DNA of 64,000 nt from Saccharothrix deserti. GTDB lineage: Bacteria > Actinomycetota > Actinomycetes > Mycobacteriales > Pseudonocardiaceae. Within the stretch, counting starts at the first letter, position 1. Every line of letters begins with the position of its first letter. This document shows positions 40,118 to 48,643 of this stretch, piece after piece. Position numbers and translations under genes: made by a program. The DNA is taken from assembly GCF_009769385.1 (NCBI RefSeq), contig NZ_VKAB01000018.1:124001-188000 (forward strand), given 5' to 3'. The notes below the pieces were generated by a model, which worked only from the letters and a program-made list of their open reading frames with translations, did no database searches and was not told where the DNA came from.

Positions 40118-41211
40118 CCCCTTACCTGCTCGTTGACGAGGCGAAGGTGCGGCGCAACATCGACCGCCTGCGCGCACACCTCGACGCGCACGGCACTCCC
40201 CTGCGCCCGCACGTGAAGACGGCCAAGTCGGTGGACGTGGCCAGGTTGCTGTTCGACGGCGGCACGGGCCCGATCACGGTGTCGACGTTGCGCGAGGCCG
40301 AGGCGTTCGCGGACGAGGGGTTCACCGACATCGTGTACGCGGTGGGCATCGCACCGTCCAAACTGGACCGTGTGGTGGCGTTGCGGCGGCGCGGGGTGGA
40401 TCTGGTGGTGCTGCTGGACAGTGTCGTGCAGGCCCGCGCGGTGGCCGAGGCGTCCACCGCGTCCGGGATCGCGATCCCGGCGCTGATCGAGGTCGACTGC
40501 GACGGTCACCGCGGTGGCGTGTTGCCCGGTTCTCCGGAGGTCACGGCCATCGCCGCCGCGCTGGCCGGTGCGGAGCTGCGGGGCGTGCTGGCCCACGCCG
40601 GCGAGTCGTACTTCTGCTACACCCGTGACGCTCTGGTGAAGGCGGCGGAGGCCGAGCGTGCCGCCGCCGTCCGGGTGGCCGAAGACCTGCGTGCGGCGGG
40701 GTTCGCGTGCCCGGTGGTGAGCATCGGCTCGACGCCCACCGCGCACGCCGTCGCGGACCTGACCGGCGTGACGGAGGTGCGCGCGGGCAACTTCGTGTTC
40801 TTCGACCTGGTGATGGCGGGCATCGGCGTGTGCTCGGTGGACGACATCGCGCTGTCGGTGGTGGTGACGGTGATCGGCCACCGGCCCGAGAAGGGCTGGA
40901 TCATGACCGACGGCGGCTGGATGGCCACCTCGCGCGACCGCGGCACGTCACGGCAGCCGACGGACCAGGGCTACGGCCTCGTCGCACCGCTCGACGGACC
41001 GCCGTTCCCCGATCTGCTGATGACCGATGCCAGCCAGGAACACGGCATCCTGTCGATGCGCCCCGGCAGCGACCGGCCACTGCCGGATCTTCCGATCGGC
41101 ACACAGGTGCGCGTGCTGCCCAACCACGCCTGCGCCACCGCCGCGCAGCACGACAGCTACCGCCTCGCCGGTCACGCGGGCACGACGTGGACGCGGGTGA
41201 ACGGCTGGTGA
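40114..41211 (+). CDS. D-serine dehydratase / D-threonine aldolase-like PLP enzyme
   Basis: 365 residues from ATG 40114, overlapping the regulator stop by ATGA. The alanine-racemase-type barrel has the PLP lysine Lys35 in 'LRPHVKTAKS', and 'VSIGSTPTAHAV' binds phosphate. The C-terminal beta domain has 'RVLPNHACATAAQHDSY', the His-x-Cys zinc site of the DSD1 family. The reaction is likely removal of water and ammonia from D-serine or aldol cleavage of D-3-hydroxy amino acids. It is translated together with the next gene. Confidence 0.88.
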   Translation: MTPYLLVDEAKVRRNIDRLRAHLDAHGTPLRPHVKTAKSVDVARLLFDGGTGPITVSTLREAEAFADEGFTDIVYAVGIAPSKLDRVVALRRRGVDLVVLLDSVVQARAVAEASTASGIAIPALIEVDCDGHRGGVLPGSPEVTAIAAALAGAELRGVLAHAGESYFCYTRDALVKAAEAERAAAVRVAEDLRAAGFACPVVSIGSTPTAHAVADLTGVTEVRAGNFVFFDLVMAGIGVCSVDDIALSVVVTVIGHRPEKGWIMTDGGWMATSRDRGTSRQPTDQGYGLVAPLDGPPFPDLLMTDASQEHGILSMRPGSDRPLPDLPIGTQVRVLPNHACATAAQHDSYRLAGHAGTTWTRVNGW

Positions 41212-42119
41212 TCTTCCTGTCCGAAGAGGAGTCGAGCGCGCTGGTCACCAGGGCGTTGGCCTATGACGCCGCCCGGTCGGCGCTGCTGGAGGCGGCGGGC
41301 TCCGGCCGTTCGTTCCCGGTCGTGGTGGGGCACGGTTCGTCGCCGAGCAACCGGTTCACGGTCAAGTCGGCCGCGGCGGCGGAGGGCGCCGGGGTGAAGA
41401 TCGGCAGCTACTGGCCCGGCAACACCGAGCGCGGGTTGCCGCGGCACAACTCGGTGGTGCTGCTGTTCGACCAGGACACCGGCCGGATCGGGGCGGTGAT
41501 CGAGGCGGGGTTGGCGAACGCGTTCCGCACCGCCGCGGCCGACGCCGTTGCCGCCGACGTGCTGGCCCGACCGGGTGCGAGGTCGCTGGCGGTCTTCGGC
41601 ACGGGTCCGCAGGCGTGGCACGAGTGCTTGGCGCTGGCCGAGGTGCGTGATCTGGACGTGGTGCACGTGGTGGCGCGTGATGCCGATCGGGGTGCGCGGT
41701 TCGTGGCCGATCTGGCGGCGGAGGGGCTGAACGCGGTGCTCACCGGATCCGAGGAGGCGTGCCGGTCGGCCGACATCATCGTCACAGCAACGACTTCTCG
41801 CGCCCCGCTGTTCGAGGCGGCGTGGGTGCGGCCGGGGACGCACGTGGCCGGCATGGGTTCGGATGCCCAGGGCAAGCAGGAACTGCCGGTGGACCTGCTC
41901 GCGTCAGCACGGCTGTTCTGCGACTGGCCGGAGCAGTCCGTGACGATCGGGGAGTTCCAACACGCACCGGCGGACACCCGGCCGACCGCGTTGGGCGATG
42001 TCCTCGCGGGACGTGCACCGGGCCGTTCGTCACCCGACGACGTGACGGTGTTCGACAGCTCGGGCATCGCACTCCAGGACCTCCACCTGGGCATGGCCCT
42101 CCTGCGTGCCCGCGGTTGA
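41208..42119 (+). CDS. Ornithine cyclodeaminase / mu-crystallin-family enzyme
   Basis: 303 residues from GTG 41208, overlapping the previous stop by GTGA. The Rossmann fold shows 'LAVFGTGPQAWHECLALAEV' and 'ADIIVTATTSRAPLFEAAWV', then 'PGTHVAGMGSDAQGKQEL', all family signatures. The first part has 'RFTVKSAAAAEGAGVKIGSY', with the conserved Lys residues. Members make proline from ornithine or reduce cyclic imino acids. Here it probably handles the imine or keto product of the D-amino-acid enzyme. It ends 4 nt before the convergent TPR/OmpA gene. Confidence 0.88.
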   Translation: MIFLSEEESSALVTRALAYDAARSALLEAAGSGRSFPVVVGHGSSPSNRFTVKSAAAAEGAGVKIGSYWPGNTERGLPRHNSVVLLFDQDTGRIGAVIEAGLANAFRTAAADAVAADVLARPGARSLAVFGTGPQAWHECLALAEVRDLDVVHVVARDADRGARFVADLAAEGLNAVLTGSEEACRSADIIVTATTSRAPLFEAAWVRPGTHVAGMGSDAQGKQELPVDLLASARLFCDWPEQSVTIGEFQHAPADTRPTALGDVLAGRAPGRSSPDDVTVFDSSGIALQDLHLGMALLRARG

Positions 42120-42123
42120 CCGC

Positions 42124-43011
42124 CTACCCGCCCTGTGGCACGACCAGCAGCGTGACCGTCCGGTTGCGCGTCTGGTCGGTCGGGTGCGGGACGTTCGACT
42201 GGTCGGCGCTGCCCACGACGAACGTCGTCAACGGCAGTCCACCGGCCGCCGCCAACACCTCCGCCGCTGCCCCGGCACGGGCCAAGGCCACCGGCGAACC
42301 ACCCGCCGTCGGCCCGCCGGGCACGGTCGCCGTGTGGCCGAGGACCGTCACCCGCACGTCCCGGCCCGCCAACACGGCCGCCCAGCGCTCAAGGGTCTGC
42401 CTGCCCGCCGGGGTCAGGTCGGTGTCGTCCGGTCCGAACAGCCCTTCCCTGAACGTCACCCGCACATCGCTGTCACCGCGCTCGACCACGACATCGGGCG
42501 TGGTGAGCGAGCGGGCCAGATCGTCCAACCGCTGCGATCCGCGATCGGGTACGGGTTCAGGTTCAGGTTCGGGTACGGATTCCACGACGGCCGACCTGGG
42601 CAGTTCCAGGCCGTGCTCCACGGTCGACGTCACCGGCCACAGCAACGCCACCCCGAGCACAGCGGCACCGGCCGCCACACCGGTTATCGGCACCGGACGT
42701 CGAAGCCGCCTACCGGCCCTGATCCGGCTGATCAGCGCACAGCCGCGCAAGGCGGCGGCATCGTCCGGCCGAACCCGCAACACTTCCCGCCAAGCCGCCT
42801 CGGCGGCCGCGTAAGAGCCGCACTGGGCATGGATGCGGGCCACCAGGTCCAGCCGGTCCGGGTGGTCGGCAGGCAACAGATCAAGGGTGGCCAGGGCCTG
42901 CCGGTAGTCACCCGCCCGAGCCTGTTCCGCCGCTTCCGCGAGTCGAACATCGCACGCCAACGCCGCAACCGCGCCGGTCGACGGGCCGGTGAGTGCGGTC
43001 GTGCCGGTCAT
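42124..43011 (-). CDS. TPR-membrane-OmpA-like domain protein
   Basis: 295 residues from ATG 43011, overlapping the Hsp70-like stop by 4 nt. Residues 20-90 are two TPR-like hairpins ('AEAAEQARAGDYRQALATLD', 'GSYAAAEAAWREVLRVRPDD'). One membrane helix at about 110-128 (PITGVAAGAAVLGVALLW) follows, then an acidic Pro-Glu linker and an OmpA-like domain ('LTPAGRQTLERWAAVLAGRD', 'VRVTVLGHTATV'). This orientation puts the TPR inside the cell, where it could hold the Hsp70-like protein, and the OmpA part outside near peptidoglycan. It ends the chaperone operon. Confidence 0.8.
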   Translation of the reverse strand: MTGTTALTGPSTGAVAALACDVRLAEAAEQARAGDYRQALATLDLLPADHPDRLDLVARIHAQCGSYAAAEAAWREVLRVRPDDAAALRGCALISRIRAGRRLRRPVPITGVAAGAAVLGVALLWPVTSTVEHGLELPRSAVVESVPEPEPEPVPDRGSQRLDDLARSLTTPDVVVERGDSDVRVTFREGLFGPDDTDLTPAGRQTLERWAAVLAGRDVRVTVLGHTATVPGGPTAGGSPVALARAGAAAEVLAAAGGLPLTTFVVGSADQSNVPHPTDQTRNRTVTLLVVPQGG

Positions 43012-45509
43012 GCGGTGAACCCCCGTTGCCGTCGCACGCCGCCGGTGGTCGGGTCGGGCATGGTGGCGGGCAGCAGGACGCGCAGGCGTTGGTTCACCTC
43101 GGCCAGGGTTCCGGCGTCGCCGGTCATCAGGGCGTGCTCGCCACGGTTGATCAAGACCCTCGCCTGGTCCGGTGACGCCATCCGGTCCGCGTTGGCGCGG
43201 AAGTAGTGGAACACCGTGACGTCCAGGCTGCCGTCACGGCGCATCAGCACCACTTCGAGGTCCAGCGCACGGCCGCACACCCGTTCGGCGGCCTCCGCGT
43301 CCTCCGAAGCCCTCGCCTGCTCGGCCCGCCGCTCCAGGTCCGCCAGCTCGACCAGGTCGTCCGGTGTCCCGACCCGGTCGACCAACTCACGGCACGCCTC
43401 CACCGCCTCGCTCATGTCGGCGAGCAGCCTGGGCAGCCGCACGTCGGCCTCGATGTCGTCCAACACCGCCTGGATGTCCCGCAACCGCTGGTCGGCCGCC
43501 GCCGCGCCGGCACGGTCGCCGTCGGCGGCCCGGACCTCGTCGGCGGCCTGCCCCAGCATCCGCTCCTGGTCCAGCTGTGCGAACCGGGCCAGCGCACGTT
43601 CCGACAGCGCACGCTCCGCGGAACCACGCAGGTCGGCCGCACGTTGCTCGACCTCGGCGAGCGTCTTGCGCAGCGCGGCAGACGACGGCGCGGCGACCAC
43701 GGACAGGTCGATCGTCGCCTCGAACTGCTCCTGCACCAACGGCACGTCGGCGATCACGCTCACCCGGCGCGACTCGTCCACCTCGAAGGTGATCTCCACC
43801 TCGGCGCCCTCCGGCAGGTCGATCCGCACGTCCCGAGGCCGGATCTCGATCACCGCCACTTCGAGGTTGCGGTCCGCGCGGTCCCGTTCGCCCTCCACGA
43901 TCGGGATGCGGATCACCGCGTCGGCGTCCGTGCGCCGGAGCGGAACCGTGGTCCGGAACGTCTCCGTGGTCACGGCGGGCAGCCGCGCACCCTTGGCCAG
44001 CATCAACGCGAACGTGCCGTCCGCCTGCGCCAACCCCAACCCGTTGGTCAGCACCGACCCGCCCGGCTCGTTCGCCCAGTGCCTGATCGTGAACGTGTCC
44101 GGCACGACCCGTTCCCTGGCGCCACGCGGGCCGGTCAACAGCACCGTGAACGTGGAGGTGTCCAGCTCGGTCAACACCACTTCGGCGACGAACGCGCCGG
44201 TCTCGTCCAACGTGATCTTCGGGCTGCGGAACGGTGGCCGCGCCGTCGGGTTGTCCAGCTCCACCCGGTACGCGGTCCAGTCGACTGTGGACGATGTGCT
44301 GCCGAACCGGCCGCCGACCGCCACCCGGGACAGGCTGGTGGTGCGCGGATACCTCAACTCCACGCTGTATTCACCGGCCACGGGCACGTACGCGGGGCGT
44401 TCCAGCGGCACGGTGCCGGCGAACACAGCCGCTCCCCTGGCCACCACGGTGGACGGGTCCTGGCTGTGGTCCAACGTGATGCCGAGCCCGAGTTCGGGAT
44501 CGGCCAGCCTGGCCCGCAGCCCCGGCGCCAACGTCGCCCCGCCGACCAGCAGCAGCCGGTCGATGTCCGCGGCGCCGAGGTTCGCCTTGGCCAGTGCCGC
44601 CCGGCACAGGTTGATCGCCCGCGCGTAGAACGGCTCGGCGAGCCCGTCGACCACCTCGCGGCGCAGGACGTGGTCGAACTCCACGTCCCGGCCGTCCGCC
44701 GTCCTGAGATCGACCGTCATGCTGACCTCCGCCTGCCGGGACAGGCCGATCTTCGCCTCCTCCGCGGCCCACTTCAGCTTGGCGAAGTTCGCCGCCCAAA
44801 GCCTGTTGCCCCGGCTGAAGTCGGCCAGGCCGAACTCACGCGCGGCGGCCGGGGCCAGCACGCGGTCCACGATGGCCCAGTCGATCAGCTTGCCGCCCAT
44901 GTGCGGGTCACCGGCGTGGTCGAGGACGCGCAACTCGCCTTCGTACGTGCTGACGATCGCCGCGTCGAACGTGCCGCCGCCGAAGTCGAACACCATCCAG
45001 TACGCCTCGGTGCTCTGGTGTTGGAACCCGTAGGCGAAGGCGGCGGCGGTGGGTTCCTGGAGCAACGTGCACGCACCGAAGCCCGCGAGTGCGGCGGCTT
45101 CGCTGGTGGCGTTGTTCTGGTGCAGCCGGAACGCCGCCGGCACGGTGATGACCGCCGCCTCCGGAGGCGCTCCCAGGCTCTGCGTCACGTCGTCGCGCAG
45201 CGACTTCAACACCTCGGCGGACAGCTGCGGCGGGGTGAGCGTGGCGCCCGCCGCCGCGAACCTGCGGACCGCACCCTCCAGCCCCATCTCCAGCTTGAAC
45301 TCCAGGTGCGCGTTGTCGACGTCCCGCATGGCCTGGTCACGAGCCGCGCGGCCGACCCTGACCTCGCCGCGTTTGTTGATCCACACCGCCGAGGGGGTGA
45401 ACTCCCACTGGTCGTTGTTCTTGATCATCACCGTCCGGCCGTCCACGAACCGGGCGATCGCGCTGTTGGTCGTGCCGAGGTCGATGCCGAAGTCGACGGT
45501 GTCGCTCAC
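43008..45509 (-). CDS. Large Hsp70-family protein
   Basis: 833 residues from GTG 45509. The actin-like ATPase domain is complete: phosphate-1 'DFGIDLGTTNSAIARF', phosphate-2 'VFDFGGGTFDAAIV' and adenosine motif 'LLLVGGATLAPGL'. After about residue 375 two beta-rich domains replace or extend the normal substrate-binding domain, and the last 200 residues are helical. DnaK has about 610 residues, so this is a long non-canonical form. It is encoded with a GrpE-like and a J-like protein and a membrane TPR protein, making a dedicated chaperone set separate from housekeeping dnaK. Confidence 0.9.
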   Translation of the reverse strand: MSDTVDFGIDLGTTNSAIARFVDGRTVMIKNNDQWEFTPSAVWINKRGEVRVGRAARDQAMRDVDNAHLEFKLEMGLEGAVRRFAAAGATLTPPQLSAEVLKSLRDDVTQSLGAPPEAAVITVPAAFRLHQNNATSEAAALAGFGACTLLQEPTAAAFAYGFQHQSTEAYWMVFDFGGGTFDAAIVSTYEGELRVLDHAGDPHMGGKLIDWAIVDRVLAPAAAREFGLADFSRGNRLWAANFAKLKWAAEEAKIGLSRQAEVSMTVDLRTADGRDVEFDHVLRREVVDGLAEPFYARAINLCRAALAKANLGAADIDRLLLVGGATLAPGLRARLADPELGLGITLDHSQDPSTVVARGAAVFAGTVPLERPAYVPVAGEYSVELRYPRTTSLSRVAVGGRFGSTSSTVDWTAYRVELDNPTARPPFRSPKITLDETGAFVAEVVLTELDTSTFTVLLTGPRGARERVVPDTFTIRHWANEPGGSVLTNGLGLAQADGTFALMLAKGARLPAVTTETFRTTVPLRRTDADAVIRIPIVEGERDRADRNLEVAVIEIRPRDVRIDLPEGAEVEITFEVDESRRVSVIADVPLVQEQFEATIDLSVVAAPSSAALRKTLAEVEQRAADLRGSAERALSERALARFAQLDQERMLGQAADEVRAADGDRAGAAAADQRLRDIQAVLDDIEADVRLPRLLADMSEAVEACRELVDRVGTPDDLVELADLERRAEQARASEDAEAAERVCGRALDLEVVLMRRDGSLDVTVFHYFRANADRMASPDQARVLINRGEHALMTGDAGTLAEVNQRLRVLLPATMPDPTTGGVRRQRGFTA

Positions 45510-46060
45510 GAGGTGCCTCCCCCTGCCGCGGGGCCGCCGATGATGACCTGCCCCATCTGAATGCGCCGGTCACCCAGGTAGACCGACGGTCGGATCGTTT
45601 CCACCACCACGTCCCTGGTCAGCGACGGGTCCTCGGTGACGGCCATCACCTCGATCAACAGGTCGGGGTGGAACTCCAGCCCGTCGTGGTCCTGGATCAC
45701 CACGCCCGCCTGGTCCAACGCCTCCTGCGTGGCCCTGAGGTACCGCGCCACCTGCTTCCCGTCGCGCGACTCGGCCACACCGGACTTCGCGATCTTGCGC
45801 CGGGCCCGCCACAGGTTGGTCGCCGCCGCCGACAGCTCCCCCTCGGCCAACGACGGCACGCCGGCCGACTGCGCGCTCTCGGCCGCCGAAGAGTCCTCCC
45901 GCGAACTCTCGGCGCGTTCGGCGAGCACGCTCGCCACGGCGTCCACGAACACCGTGAGCCGGGCGCGATCCGAGGCGTCCCAGGCGGGTTCGGCGATCCG
46001 GAACGGCCGGTGGTGGCGGCGCTGCCGCGCGTCGGCCCGCCATCGGCTCCACACCGTCAT
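45506..46060 (-). CDS. GrpE-like nucleotide exchange factor
   Basis: 184 residues from ATG 46060, overlapping both neighbours by 4 nt. The C-terminal part 'VVETIRPSVYLGDRRIQMGQ' and 'VIIGGP' is the GrpE beta-domain consensus. The N-terminal part is helical (DRARLTVFVDAVASVLAERA) but shorter than the long GrpE dimer helix. It should exchange ADP for ATP on the neighbouring Hsp70-like protein only, as it differs from housekeeping GrpE. Confidence 0.78.
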   Translation of the reverse strand: MTVWSRWRADARQRRHHRPFRIAEPAWDASDRARLTVFVDAVASVLAERAESSREDSSAAESAQSAGVPSLAEGELSAAATNLWRARRKIAKSGVAESRDGKQVARYLRATQEALDQAGVVIQDHDGLEFHPDLLIEVMAVTEDPSLTRDVVVETIRPSVYLGDRRIQMGQVIIGGPAAGGGTS

Positions 46061-47217
46061 CGCTCGTCCCACCAATCGGCGATCGTCCGGCTGGTCCTCC
46101 AGGTGATCACCCACGTGGCCAGGAAGGCCACCACGCTGATGACCACCGGCATGACCCCGACCACCAGGAACGCCCAGACCAGACCGCCGAGACCCGCCAG
46201 CACCGACAGCGCGCCGACTTCCTTGGGCCACTGCATCGGCCCGATCAGGAACCACCGCCGCTGGATCGTGACACAGGGCAAGAACGCCAGCACCGCGACC
46301 CCGATCGCCATCACGATCGGCGCCCACCCGTCCAGCGCGCCCACCAGCAGCGCCACCAGCGCCGTGTGGATCAGGCACAGAGCCGTACTCGCCAAGAACC
46401 CGGACCGCCCGGGCGACAGGTCGTACCTCGACCCACTGGACCGGATATCGCGGATCTCCCGCAGCAGCTCGTCGATCTCCCGCCTCTTCCGAGGATCACG
46501 GATGGTCTTGCGCGCCTGCCCCAGGAGACCGGCCACAGCCAGGAACTGCCCTCTGGCCAACATCTTCTTGATCGAACCGAGATCCACATCGGCCGAACCG
46601 TCTTCGAACGACTCGAAGTTGGCGCGCACCGTCGTCTTGGTGGACTCGTCCACGGCCAGCCGTTCGGCTTCGGCGAACAACGCCGTGATCCGCAGCCGAT
46701 CGGGTCGGCGTTGGTCCATCATGGCGAGCGCGCAGTTGTTCATCAGGATCGCGGCCTGCTCACGCAGGCGCGCCGTCCCCGGGTGACGTCCGTACGGCAA
46801 CGCCCGGTCCAGCCGCCGTGCCGCTTCGACCAACTCGGCGGGCGCGCGCCGCGCCATCACGTCGAGCTGCCGTTGGTCGAGCAGATCGCCGAACTCGCCG
46901 ATCAACGCCTTCATCCGGTCGACCAACGGCTGCGCGGCGAGGGTCCGGGCGTCGGCCACGACATCGGCGTCGAACGGCCATTCACCGACCAGGTCCACCA
47001 GCGCGGCGTCACCGCGTACGGCGGCGAGGGCTACCTGGGGGCCGAGCAGGGCACGGGCGAAAGTCTTCCGCATACCATCTACAGTGGACTCGTCGAGCGT
47101 GCGATCGGCCAGCGCACGCACCCGGTGGTCGACGTGCGCCCAGAACGCCTTGTGCTCCAACGCCAAGCCCCACGCCCGCGCGGCCTCACGCCACAGCCGT
47201 TCGCGCACGCACTTCAC
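46057..47217 (-). CDS. C-terminal part of a split J-like membrane protein
   Basis: 386 residues, apparently from GTG 47217. It starts 'VRERLWREAARAWGLALEHK', a segment normally found in the middle of longer J-like proteins of such operons. A helical body follows. Four membrane helices form residues 280-380 ('FLASTALCLIHTALVALLVG', 'VVISVVAFLATWVITW'). The N-terminal J-like part lies in a different frame just upstream (47186-47341). It may still be made by coupling, because its GTG lies inside the upstream frame. Its stop overlaps the GrpE-like start. Confidence 0.7.
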   Translation of the reverse strand: MKCVRERLWREAARAWGLALEHKAFWAHVDHRVRALADRTLDESTVDGMRKTFARALLGPQVALAAVRGDAALVDLVGEWPFDADVVADARTLAAQPLVDRMKALIGEFGDLLDQRQLDVMARRAPAELVEAARRLDRALPYGRHPGTARLREQAAILMNNCALAMMDQRRPDRLRITALFAEAERLAVDESTKTTVRANFESFEDGSADVDLGSIKKMLARGQFLAVAGLLGQARKTIRDPRKRREIDELLREIRDIRSSGSRYDLSPGRSGFLASTALCLIHTALVALLVGALDGWAPIVMAIGVAVLAFLPCVTIQRRWFLIGPMQWPKEVGALSVLAGLGGLVWAFLVVGVMPVVISVVAFLATWVITWRTSRTIADWWDER

Positions 47218-47341
47218 GCGGTGACGCGTCGGTCGGCAACCCCGTGATCCGGAAGGGGTTGCGGCGGTACAGGTCCGGCCCCGCCACCTCCAGCAGCCGT
47301 GCGCGTGCGCGGTCGGCCCTGAGGGCGTCGCGTCCTGACAT
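47186..47341 (-). pseudogene. N-terminal fragment of the J-like protein, cut by deletion/frameshift
   Basis: From ATG 47341 (GGAGG four nt ahead) 51 codons encode 'RARARLLEVAGPDLYRRNPF' and 'RITGLPTDASPREVR', the J-like head of this family. The frame then meets a stop at 47186, while the next frame holds the rest of the protein. In relatives more than a hundred residues lie between these two parts, so a deletion with loss of frame is inferred. No HPD motif is present. Confidence 0.6.
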
Positions 47342-47475
47342 CAACCCTCCCACGCCGATTCCCCTTCCACCCGATGACCGGACCGACGCTAGTGACGCGC
47401 GGGGATCGCTCCGGGCGGTTGGCAGGTTCCGGCCGCAGCGCGGCGTGCGGCAGGTGATCTGCCACGCTGGATCGC

Positions 47476-47958
47476 ATGACACCATCCACTGTGGACCGTC
47501 TGCTGATCACCGGTGGGCTGCTCGCCGCGATGGTCGCGGCGGGCTGCGGCACCGTGTCGGGCACGGCCGTTCCCGCGCCCACCACCACGACTACGACCAC
47601 CACTCCCCCGGCGCCGACGGCCGCGGACGGCACCGACTACGCGGCGTGCGCCGACGGGACGTGCGAGGTGGCGGTGTCCGGCCCGGTCGACATCGCGCTC
47701 GGCGGATCGGCCGGACCGGGCACGTTCTCGGTGCGCACGATGCACGCCGACGGGATCGACTTCGAGGTGAGCCTGGCCCAGAGCGGAGGCCGGGGCACGC
47801 TCAAGGGGCACTGCACGCTGTCGTTCCACCCCGGTGGAGGCGGCAGCTCCTGCTCGAACAAGCCGGGCCCTCCACCCACGCCCAAGGCCGGGGTGCTCGC
47901 CGTGCAGATGGTCGGCGTCACGGCGGGCACGGCGGTCCTGCGGCTGGTCTCCGGGTGA
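47476..47958 (+). CDS. Small lipoprotein
   Basis: 160 residues from ATG 47476. The leader ends in lipobox VAAGC (Cys24), followed by a Thr/Pro-rich linker with eight consecutive Thr and a compact domain containing four cysteines. Parts such as 'SGPVDIALGGSAGPGTFSVR' suggest a beta-sandwich. No family is recognised. It stands between the chaperone operon and the type VII region and is convergent with a response-regulator gene, 3 nt apart. Confidence 0.72.
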   Translation: MTPSTVDRLLITGGLLAAMVAAGCGTVSGTAVPAPTTTTTTTTPPAPTAADGTDYAACADGTCEVAVSGPVDIALGGSAGPGTFSVRTMHADGIDFEVSLAQSGGRGTLKGHCTLSFHPGGGGSSCSNKPGPPPTPKAGVLAVQMVGVTAGTAVLRLVSG

Positions 47959-47961
47959 CGG

Positions 47962-48618
47962 CTAGGCCAGGCGGTACCCGACCTGCCGCACGGTGTGGAT
48001 GAGCGGTGGTTGGCGCAGTTTGCGGCGCAGTTGCGCCATGAGCACGTCCAGCACGTTGGTCGCGGGCTGCGCCATCTCGTCCCACGCGTGGCGGATGAGG
48101 TCGGCCCGCGACACCGGCTGCCCCGCGTTGGCCAGCAGCAGCTCCAGCACCAGGTACTCACGGCGGGTCAACGTGAGCAGCACCCCGGCACGGCGCACCT
48201 GGCGCGTGCCGGAGTCCAGTTCCACGTCCGCGTGCCGCAGCACGGCGGGTCTGCTGATCTCCTGGCGGTGGCACAGCCGGCGCACCCGCACCACCAGCTC
48301 CTCCATCGCGAACGGTTTCACCAGGTAGTCGTCGCCGACCTCCAGGCCCTCCACCCGGTGACCGACGCCGTCCAACGCGGTGAGGAACAGCACCGGCACC
48401 CGGAGCCCGGTGTGGCGGCGGTGCCGGACGTACGCCAGCGAGTCGCCGCCCGGCACCATGCGGTCGAACACCGCGCAGTCGTACGAGTTGACCGCCAGCG
48501 CCTCGTCCGCGGTCGCCAGGTCCGCCGCCACGTCGACCGCGAAACCGGCGCCGCGCAACGTGACCGCCACGGCGAACAGCAGGTCTCGGTCGTCCTCGGT
48601 CACCAGGATGCGCACCAC
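47962..48618 (-). CDS. OmpR-family response regulator, no adjacent kinase
   Basis: 218 residues from GTG 48618 (a second GTG follows at once). The receiver has 'TEDDRD' (acidic pocket), Asp52 in 'AVFDRMVPGGD' and Lys in 'DDYLVKPF'. The C-terminal winged helix has 'LTLTRREYLVLELLLANAGQ' and 'IHTVRQVGYRLA'. It is a close paralogue of the regulator at 50871-51542, with the same 'RPAVLRHAD' linker. No histidine kinase lies next to it, so it may share the kinase at 51616. Confidence 0.9.
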   Translation of the reverse strand: MVRILVTEDDRDLLFAVAVTLRGAGFAVDVAADLATADEALAVNSYDCAVFDRMVPGGDSLAYVRHRRHTGLRVPVLFLTALDGVGHRVEGLEVGDDYLVKPFAMEELVVRVRRLCHRQEISRPAVLRHADVELDSGTRQVRRAGVLLTLTRREYLVLELLLANAGQPVSRADLIRHAWDEMAQPATNVLDVLMAQLRRKLRQPPLIHTVRQVGYRLA

Positions 48619-48643
48619 ACCACCGTAGTCAACGCGCGCGGTG

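Noticed and set aside
43206-45560. Long open frame (784 codons) on the plus strand opposite the Hsp70-like gene
   Set aside because: It is rich in Arg, His, Gly and Val without any motif, and mirrors the GC-rich codon pattern of the real gene on the other strand.
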